Assembly (NCBI GenBank): GCA_025991245.1
Contig: BQMJ01000030.1
Coordinates: 62,001-126,000, forward strand
Direction: 5' to 3'
DNA length: 64,000 nt
DNA from: Galdieria partita
Lineage: Eukaryota > Rhodophyta > Bangiophyceae > Galdieriales > Galdieriaceae
The position numbers were made by a program, and so were the translations under genes. The notes under the pieces are model-generated. The model made no database searches and was not told where the DNA came from. It was given only the letters and a program-made list of their open reading frames with translations. Of this stretch, positions 33,751 to 41,302 are shown in pieces (within the stretch, counting starts at the first letter, position 1; every line of letters starts with the position of its first letter).

Positions 33751-35269
33751 CGTAGTATTGTCTCATCTCGTAAGCAGAAACACTGGCCTAAATTAGTATA
33801 AATTGCAGAATCTGGAACTGGAACTTAACGAAATTCTTTTGGTTCTGTTAAAGTTATTAATCTCAATTGAATTTTGTTTTTCTTTAATTCAGAAGACAAA
33901 TTGTTTATGAATTTAATTTTTTACTTCCCGAAATTTTTGTTTCAAAATTTAATTTTTTGTTTTTGTTACCGTCAGTCGAAATTAACAAAATCTCATAGTG
34001 TCTTTGAGAATCGAAACTAATTAATAACCGCCTAGTTATATATTTTTAAGTGAGTGGCAATATTGATTTTCCGAAGTTCTTGAAGCGTTGCTTAAATTTC
34101 TGCCAAAGAGTCCCACAATTTATACATAACGATGGTCTCGAACTTAAAAAATTCAAAATTGATAAACCACTTTTCTTTGGCTAGTTGACAGTCTGCTATT
34201 TATGGTTTATTTTTTATATTTCAGAAATTGGTTAATTTTTTAGTTTTTTCTCATTCTATGAGTTTCCGCAAGAGGCAATTTTGTTTGTGAATTTTTTTAA
34301 AGGTTAAAGATGATTTGCGTTCAAGAGGACATGCTGGTAGCTATAGCAAATTATTCTTTGACATTGAGTTATGTTTATGACTTCTTGTAACCTTCACAAA
34401 TATTTGAGTTTCTTCTAACTGATATATAACTTACGCTGCTGTGTTTATACTTCATTGATGCTTTCATGCTTACGAGTTCTCATTGTTTATGTTCGAGGTA
34501 TCAACAACCTAGACATGTTTCAAGAAAGTAATATAAATTTAGGAATCTCTCACTTACTTCATGAAGCCATTATTGTGTGCACTCTTTGTGTTCCCTTCCT
34601 TGGGAATCCATGTGCAAGCTCTGAAAAGTCGTCTACAGGCTTCGAGGTAATTTTTCCCTGTTACTATGGTTTACATTGTATCTTTTTCTTTCTTTTTTCG
34701 GTACATATGATACTCTTTTGAAGACTATTTTCTTCTGAAATCTCCAATTACATTCAATCCAAAAAAAAGCATATAGTCCTCTATCAGAAATCCTCTTGGG
34801 ACATAAATCTGCCACAACACTTAGAGCTTGCACGAATTCTCCTAAACGAAATAAAGGATAGATCTTAAATAAGAAATATAATTCGTATGAGTATTTTGAC
34901 TGGATGTCCATATCGAATTTTGAGAACATGGTCGCTACTATATGTATCTTTGCTTTTTATTGACCAACAGCTTTTTTTCTGGAGTGTGAGTATCCGCGTA
35001 TAGACAATGATGACAAGAAATACTTGTGCAAACAATTGTAGTGATTCATATATTCAGGGTTTTCAACTTCTCTTGTTCAATGACAGGAAAGAACGAGAAA
35101 TCTATTTTTGTCAAGAAACCTTGGCGCATCGTCTAAACATGACCTTAAGTTGGATAGCATCTCGCATTTTTCCAATACAACAGACTTGTTTATATTCGAT
35201 GAGACAAACGTGAGCCAAAACAGAAAAGATGACTATTGATTGCAAATCCAATCGTTTACAAGAAAAAAA
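33751..35269. other. Long AT-rich gene-poor region
   Basis: About 1.5 kb without a convincing gene, the longest such stretch here. 33751-34440 is very AT-rich with stops in all frames. 34440-35215 holds three modest open frames: 34458-34721 (+), 34633-34929 (-), which includes FVQALSVVADLCPKRISDRG, and 35007-35213 (+). None shows a domain. The minus-strand frame could be an exon of an unrecognised or decayed gene. I see no tandem repeat, inverted terminal repeat or RNA structure by eye. Confidence 0.4.
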
Positions 35270-35341
35270 AGGAGCCGAGCGGATTTGAACCACTGGCCTG
35301 ACGATCTGCAGTCGTCCGCTCTACCGCTGAGCTACGGCTCC
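35270..35341 (-). tRNA. tRNA-Cys(GCA)
   Basis: A 72-nt cloverleaf without intron. Acceptor stem GGAGCCG/CGGCTCC is followed by discriminator U73, the cysteine identity base. The anticodon stem GACGA/TCGTC encloses CTGCAGA with anticodon GCA. D arm GCTC/GAGC and T arm with loop TTCAAAT are regular. No encoded CCA. It sits 28 nt beyond the stop of the PTPS-like gene, on the same strand. Confidence 0.95.
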
Positions 35342-35368
35342 CCATAACCCTGACGGGAGAAAATACCT

Positions 35369-35965
35369 TTATCTAATGACACCTTTTCTATCTTCACAAC
35401 TTTCATAAGAGGCCCAGGCACGAAAACTTTCCATGAGACATACTCGCAAAGTACCTTGAAATCCCAACTGTTTTGCTTTGGAAAGAACTTTGTCATGTAT
35501 CACCTTTGCTAAATACTCGGTAGTCGTATTTTGTCCCTTATCGAAAAGAGTCGTTACTGTATTGAACAAAACGAATCAGTCAGAGCATACTTGAAACTCT
35601 TCTATTTGGTCAAGGTTTTTATAGTTGTACATCGACAGTACATCCTAATATTCTAAGATACACTTTTTCATAGCGTTGGTATTTACCTTGAGGATTTGTG
35701 TTGCTTCACCAATATCCATCACCCTGGATATGTTGAGTGAGAATACGAAAACAACCAGAAACATACCAATTCAACTGAGGCTGAAGGTTATTGGATCGAA
35801 ATTCACAATCTACTGTATACGTTGCACCGTGGAGCTGCAGTTGTATGTTTTTAAGCACCCACATATATTCACAAGTTCACTTACTCCCTGAGCTGGTCCA
35901 AAAGCTTCACCTTGAAAAGAATGTGCGACCATGAACGAGTCACGCACTCCTACTGTATACACCAT
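35369..35965 (-). CDS. 6-pyruvoyl-tetrahydropterin synthase/QueD family protein
   Basis: Five small exons (35965-35885, 35834-35767, 35723-35687, 35644-35591, 35536-35369) sum to 408 nt, or 135 residues, the family length. The order is VRDSFMVAHSFQGEAF, LHGATYTVDCEF, WVMDIGEATQILK, YNYKNLDQIEEF, NTTTEYLAKVI and MESFRAW, all family landmarks. The zinc-binding His of AHSF and LHG are present, but the usual HGH triplet reads HGA, so the third zinc ligand is changed. By family the substrate is dihydroneopterin triphosphate. Two introns are skipped past nearer AGs; the last ends in ATAAG. The start is 77 nt from the divergent DXO-like gene. Confidence 0.85.
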
Positions 35966-36042
35966 GATAACTGGATGTCCTTCAATACTTGGTGCAAAAC
36001 GGCAGCTGGCAGATTTTATCCGAGTTGCATTCGCTGTTGGAG

Positions 36043-37053
36043 ATGAACCACGAGAAACGTCCTTTCTTTGATGTACGACGTTGTTTGAACGAGTTGAAAT
36101 CGAATTGTAAACAAGTTTTTGTTTCTTCACCTATTGAAGTTGCTTGTTTCTCCAGGTTATCTGCCAGTCAATATATTCCTTGTTCTAGACAAGTATTAAG
36201 GTCGTTTAGACCTCCACCCGTTCCGAGCTGTTTGAAAGAAGGTTGTGAGAGTTTTATTCCAAAAGACCAAAACTCTTCCATTAGCTTAACTCCTGTACGA
36301 GAGAGTCTAGAAAAAGCCTCTGTGAAGCTTGATGATTCCATCCAGTTTCTTACATTTCGTAACAATTTAAACAAGATAGCCCTAACACCTTACCACACTG
36401 ACAAAGGGTGGAAGATTGCAAGTCACTTGGAGAACCATTGGATAGTTTTGAATATTTGTCCGTCGGAGGAAAGTGAACCTGTGACAGATAAAGATAAATA
36501 CTTTGCGTATTGTGGTTACAAGTTTGAGCAGCTTTGTACGGAAAGCGATGACTTTGTGGATGCGAATCAAGAGTTTTGTAGCATTTTGAAAACGACTATT
36601 GGACAGCATACTTTACTGGTATCGGCGCAAGTAGATTGTTGGGATGCTTATCACCTGTGGAGCCAAGATGATCAACCCGAGTATCCCATTGGTCATTATG
36701 TGGAATTGAAAACTATGAAGAAGCGGAAGAAGAGTGAAGCTATTCCTTGCCCTTATCAAAAGTATCTTCGATATTGGGTTCAATGCTTTCTTGCTGGAAT
36801 TCCGCACCTTTTTATTGGTTATCGAGATGACCGACGAGAAATGTTGGTGGAAACTGAATATATTCCAGTTGGTCGTCTTCCTGAGATGTGTCGTGATTCA
36901 TGGGATCCTCAGATTTGTTTAGGTTTTATGGATTCTTTTTTATATTTTGTGTCCAGTATGCATCGAGCATTTCCAAGCAGAATGATTGTTTGGGAATATC
37001 AACCAACAACACAAAAGATATGGATCAACTATAAAAGTCATCCCAACGAATGA
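36043..37053 (+). CDS. DXO/Rai1-family decapping exonuclease-like protein
   Basis: A single exon of 336 residues. DXO/Rai1 enzymes remove incomplete or NAD-type 5' caps from RNA. Motifs in order are GYKFEQL (first metal Glu), LVSAQVDCWD, GHYVELKT (Glu and Lys of the active site) and YWVQCFLAGIPHLFIGYRDD, with WDPQICLGFMDSFL near the end. Length and order fit the family well. At the ExD motif the first acidic residue is Gln (AQVDC, codon CAA) where active members have Glu (GEVDC-like), so catalysis may be weakened or lost. The long frame extends upstream without ATG. It overlaps no neighbour and converges on kinesin-13. Confidence 0.88.
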   Translation: MNHEKRPFFDVRRCLNELKSNCKQVFVSSPIEVACFSRLSASQYIPCSRQVLRSFRPPPVPSCLKEGCESFIPKDQNSSISLTPVRESLEKASVKLDDSIQFLTFRNNLNKIALTPYHTDKGWKIASHLENHWIVLNICPSEESEPVTDKDKYFAYCGYKFEQLCTESDDFVDANQEFCSILKTTIGQHTLLVSAQVDCWDAYHLWSQDDQPEYPIGHYVELKTMKKRKKSEAIPCPYQKYLRYWVQCFLAGIPHLFIGYRDDRREMLVETEYIPVGRLPEMCRDSWDPQICLGFMDSFLYFVSSMHRAFPSRMIVWEYQPTTQKIWINYKSHPNE

Positions 37054-37163
37054 CGAGACAAAGAGAAAGACATCATCATTATTTTATATATTCCAATAGT
37101 ATGTTTGCCATTTCACTATTGGGGAAAGAGGAAGCGGAAAGAGAAGAATAGAAGATATGGCTA

Positions 37164-39533
37164 TCATATAGTGTTACGATAATCAAATATTTTGTCCCGT
37201 AGCTTGCGAATAGTGGATAACTTTCGTTCCAAGTATCGTTCCAATCTTTCCAAGTATTCCTCAAATGGAGCATCAGGACGTTCAGCAGCTTTCAACAGGG
37301 ACATTTCATGTTTTACCAATTCCATGATTTCATCGATATGCTGTCGATGTGCGGAAAGAATGGCTTCTTCTCCTTGCAAGTTGCTGTTATCTTCATCCAT
37401 CATCAAGCTACTAGAGAGTCCCTTTTCTAAATGTTTCTTACTGGGTGTGGTACTCGGACGTACTTGATTCTTTGTGGATAAGCTACTGCCTAAAGTGCTT
37501 GTAGTGGGTGTGGTTCCAGGTTTCATACGAGAAGATAAAAAACCAAACTTTGCACTTCCGATGGGAGTTTCCATAGTCTTTTCATTGGTTTTAGTGGCTG
37601 CTCTCGTTGTTCTAGAAGTCGTTGTTCTTTCTTTCTCGTTCGATTTGGAGTCCGTACTTTGACTAAATATGGAGCTGAGTCTGGTCTCTTTGGCGGTTTT
37701 TGAAGAACTATCCGTAACAACTCTTTTAGACTCTCTCAAACTTCGAACACTATCCATTGTAGTATAAGAAGATGCCAAAGAAGAAGCTAATTTGCTGCTC
37801 CGACTGGTATAACTAGTGGATGGTGCAGGAGGTGGAACTCGGCTTTTCGTTGAACGAAACGAAGTTTTGTCTTCTTCTTTTTCTTCCGCTTCTTTTTCTT
37901 GTTCATCTCTTTCCATTTCTTCTTGAAATATATCAAAATCGGTTGACTCTTGAGTCTCATTCGAACCTGAACGAGTAACTTTTGATTTGTCTTCGGGAAT
38001 GGAATCCATGACTTCGGTCGTTCTCGTGTCTATGGAAGCAAATGAAGCAGTTGAACTAGCACGACGATGAGAGGAAGAATCTTTTCGAAGTTCTTTGACA
38101 CGATCGGCATAACGAAGTGTATTCAAAGTATGTTCGCAATTGGATGCGGCTGGAGATACATTGGCTATCATCACAGTGCGAGAATCGGCACTGATAAAGG
38201 AATCTTTCAATACCAACGTCAATTTGCTTCCTCTAAAGGGAGTATGATATTGATTTTGTCCAAGTGCTCGGATGCATTCTTTAAGAGCCAACAAACTCTT
38301 ATTAATTTCAGCTCCTTCCATACGAGTTTGTCTATCACTGTGAGTAGTATCTGCAGCTCGTTCACTTCCAGCAAGATCAATGAAGGATAACTTTCCATAA
38401 ACAGAAGAGGGATCTGATTCATTTGAGTTTTCACTTTGGCTATCCTTATACTTGAGTTGAATTTCTAAAATAGCATGAGAACGAGAAGAATCTGCATTGG
38501 CTCCAGTGCTTCCAGTACTACGACATTTACCGCCTTCTTCGATAGTCTTTGCCACTTGGTCGGGATCCTCACAAAGTCTCTCTTCCAATCCAATAATGCG
38601 TACTCGTTGTTTAGCGTCTTCACGACATTCCACTCGTTTCTTTCCATTTAAGAGATCAAACAGTTTAGATCCATATATTTCAAAGAAACTGATATATACT
38701 CCGAGATGTGCGTATTCTTTCTTTTGTTTCATTTGAAATATATCCTGCAAAGCCAAAGTATACAAACCGGGTTCTTCTGGAGTTCCCATCATCGTATGAG
38801 TTTTACCAGCTCCTGTTTGTCCATATGCGAAACAAGTCACCTTACTTCCGTCAAAGAATGCTTGAACCAATGGCTTTGCACAACTGTTATAGACATCTTG
38901 ATTCTTTGCATTTTCATCAAAGGCAACATCAAATGTGAATGGATGAACTTCGGTATACTTTGTCAAGTCCACTTTCAGTTTAGGCTCAAATACATGTACG
39001 GTGTTGTCCACAGCTTTGATAGCATCGGGATCACTTTTGAGCTTTTCTTTTTTGCTTAGTGGACGTTTCCTAACACAAACCACTATTTTAGAAGCATCGT
39101 AAGGCTTCGAATTGGGAGATTCTTTGGTCATTTTTCGTTGCATGTTCTTCAACAACACATTTGAAGTAGGCAAACTGGCACTATAACGAAGGTCATCGAG
39201 GTCTTCTTCTTGTTGTTGATGTTGTTGGAATACTTGTTTTCGTTGGTCTTTGTAATGAAATCCGTCAGTTGGTATGGATCCTACTTTCAAGTCATCAGGT
39301 CTAGTAGTATTTGGCCTATCTTGTGTCCTCTTTTTGTTGTCGGATTGTTTTGCCATGGCAGATAAACTTGTTTTCCTGCTATGAGATGAAGGTAATGAAC
39401 CAAATGGTGGTAGTTCCATATCCTCTGTTCCTATACTAGAGCCATACTTGTCCATTTTAGAAGTTCTGGAGTCTGTGGCAGTAGTAGATATGGAAGAAGT
39501 GGATGTTCTCTTTTGATGCAATGTTCGAAGCAT
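37164..39533 (-). CDS. Kinesin-13 microtubule depolymerase (MCAK/KIF2 type)
   Basis: A single exon of 789 residues. A Ser-rich N-terminus of ~150 residues precedes a central motor domain, the kinesin-13 layout. Motor motifs: KIVVCVRKRPLSKKE, the class-specific KVDLTKY loop, P-loop FAYGQTGAGKTHTMMG, switch I NADSSRSHAIL, switch II FIDLAGSERAAD, and NKSLLALKECIRALG. The KVD finger and a neck rather than a stalk indicate end-depolymerisation of microtubules in spindle dynamics, by family. The C-terminus is Ser/Thr-rich with a short coiled coil (FEEYLERLERYLERKLSTI). Confidence 0.95.
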   Translation of the reverse strand: MLRTLHQKRTSTSSISTTATDSRTSKMDKYGSSIGTEDMELPPFGSLPSSHSRKTSLSAMAKQSDNKKRTQDRPNTTRPDDLKVGSIPTDGFHYKDQRKQVFQQHQQQEEDLDDLRYSASLPTSNVLLKNMQRKMTKESPNSKPYDASKIVVCVRKRPLSKKEKLKSDPDAIKAVDNTVHVFEPKLKVDLTKYTEVHPFTFDVAFDENAKNQDVYNSCAKPLVQAFFDGSKVTCFAYGQTGAGKTHTMMGTPEEPGLYTLALQDIFQMKQKKEYAHLGVYISFFEIYGSKLFDLLNGKKRVECREDAKQRVRIIGLEERLCEDPDQVAKTIEEGGKCRSTGSTGANADSSRSHAILEIQLKYKDSQSENSNESDPSSVYGKLSFIDLAGSERAADTTHSDRQTRMEGAEINKSLLALKECIRALGQNQYHTPFRGSKLTLVLKDSFISADSRTVMIANVSPAASNCEHTLNTLRYADRVKELRKDSSSHRRASSTASFASIDTRTTEVMDSIPEDKSKVTRSGSNETQESTDFDIFQEEMERDEQEKEAEEKEEDKTSFRSTKSRVPPPAPSTSYTSRSSKLASSLASSYTTMDSVRSLRESKRVVTDSSSKTAKETRLSSIFSQSTDSKSNEKERTTTSRTTRAATKTNEKTMETPIGSAKFGFLSSRMKPGTTPTTSTLGSSLSTKNQVRPSTTPSKKHLEKGLSSSLMMDEDNSNLQGEEAILSAHRQHIDEIMELVKHEMSLLKAAERPDAPFEEYLERLERYLERKLSTIRKLRDKIFDYRNTI

Positions 39534-39978
39534 AAGTAAAGATGGCTTCAGGCTATACTAACAACACAAAAGTTGAATATAACAAGACACAAACGAAAAT
39601 AGAGAAAAGACAATGGATTAGGTTTCAATGCGTGGCCTTTGCAGTGTCCAAATGAAATGAATGCTTAGCCACAACATTCCCTTTTTCAGTTCAGGATGAA
39701 TAGCAATCCTTATTCTGCAGTGTCTAATCAAGGGAATGAGCATTGGACACGTCATTCCCTTCCATGGCTCGTATCATTCTTACCCAACGATGTCTCCTGT
39801 ATGAAACGTTCAGCACACTTTGTTCAACTTGTAGCAACTATTTCATGGATATTCGTCAAGACATACTCTTAGAGTAGTATTTCAGCAACTGTCTATTTGG
39901 AAACATTTCAAGCTGTCCATGTTGTTGGGCACACCCAAGTAGCATTGCAAGCTACATTGCTATTTTGAGTTGGATTGA
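39534..39978. other. Divergent intergenic region, kinesin-13 / NDUFB7
   Basis: About 445 bases between two start codons. No open frame, RNA gene or repeat is evident. It presumably holds both promoters. Confidence 0.4.
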
Positions 39979-40462
39979 ATGGGGTTTGCTGCGTTTCAAA
40001 GATCTTATGAGAAGTATACTGGAGGTGATCCTTGTGAGTATACAAGTTTGTAGATCGTGTCAATTCAACTGACCAGTGATGTATAGCCAGGATGCAAGTA
40101 TCGGATGAGAAACTAGACGAAGAACGTAAGTAGAGACCTAAGCCTCCTCAAAGTCGATAGAGACTGACTCGGAAGATAAGAGGTTCCACTCCATAAGAGA
40201 GACTATTGTGCGCATCTGTATATCCCTTTGCGCCGTTGTTTGAGAGAACATTATTTGTTGCCATGGTCTTGTGAAGAAGAAAAAGAGGCCTATAACCGTT
40301 GCCAACGAAAGGAGTAAGTGGGAAAGAAACTTCAGGACACAAACGTTGTTGAGCTAATGGGATCTTCTGAACTATGTAAGGAGAAGAAGAAGAGAGAGAC
40401 TGTATAAGAAAATGAAAGAAGAAGGAGCAAAAAGGTTAGCTGAAAACGAAGGAGAAGAATAG
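39979..40462 (+). CDS. NADH:ubiquinone oxidoreductase subunit NDUFB7 (B18)
   Basis: A mitochondrial complex I accessory subunit of the twin CX9C type. It is cut into four short exons (39979-40033, 40087-40125, 40181-40313, 40381-40462), 309 nt, 102 residues, with no long ORF. The protein starts MGFAAFQRSYEKYTGG (a likely N-myristoylation-type start, as known in the family). It then reads HKRDYCAHLYIPLRRCL and HYLLPWSCEEEKEAYNRC, giving the two Cys pairs spaced by nine residues that form disulfides in the intermembrane space. It ends in a basic helix (RRRRERLYKKMKEE). Introns 2 and 3 both end in ATAAG/GTAAG. The stop is 12 nt from the ELP6 stop. Confidence 0.88.
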
Positions 40463-40474
40463 TCTTTGAATAAC

Positions 40475-41301
40475 TCAAATAGTAAAAAACTTGATTTGAT
40501 TTTCGAGTATTTTGAAAAGAACCGTATCTATGGCTTGATCCCGACCTTCGATGGATAGCCGACCGTCTTGTTCGGAAGGAACACCCAACGGCAAAGCATC
40601 CAAGTGCAAAATAAGGCTATCATAAAACCTTGCTTCTTTCAAAAGCTCGTCACCATAACCCATATCAAAGTGGACAAGTTGACAAACACAAAATAACGCT
40701 GGATTCAACTTCCGTTCCATAGCCCGAAGATAGTGAAATAATAAGCTGAAACTATCTGATTGCCCAGTAAGATAAAGAATAGAAGTCGCACTATCTACGA
40801 TAACGGCTAAGGACAGTGGTTCAGGATCACTTCTTCCATTGAGCCATTGGTCCGTCCAACTACACACTTGACTCACCAAATCGTACGGATCCTTTATCTT
40901 TCTATTGAAGGGTTGAAAAAAACACTCAGGACAATTCTGTCCAGACGTTTCGGACGAGTCCAAGCAGTCAAAGAACAGTATGCGTTTCTTAAAAACTTTT
41001 GAATCTAAGCGTACTCCCTGTACAGAGTCACATTACCTTTCAAGCTTCAATTATCACTCACCAGCTTTCTTAAACTCAAATACAAGGAATACCAAGGTGT
41101 TTCTGTAGACAAATACAACAGAAAAAAATTATTCTGCAAATAGGTTGAAGCAAGTTGGTGCATAAACGGTGCTCCTTCACAAAAAGCATTATCTTTCACA
41201 ACAATATACTGTGAAAGGGGTTTGTCCTTTGATGACCAACCCAATAGACGCCACCACGCAATTTCCATCCCCATAGAATGCCGCTGCTCATTTTGGGCCA
41301 T
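40475..41301 (-). CDS. Elongator subunit 6 (ELP6)-like
   Basis: Two exons (41301-41062, 40987-40475), each a multiple of three, give 250 residues. The RecA-like but ATPase-degenerate layout is suggested by FMHQLASTYLQNNFFLLYLS, then KRILFFDCLDSS, SLAVIVDSATSILYLTG, LLFHYLRAM and a C-terminal FYDSLILHLDALPLGV. With ELP4/5 such proteins form the hexamer of Elongator, which modifies wobble uridine of tRNAs. The name rests on this pattern and on length, with moderate support. The start ATG lies one base after the NUP107 stop on the same strand. Confidence 0.65.
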
Positions 41302-41302
41302 T

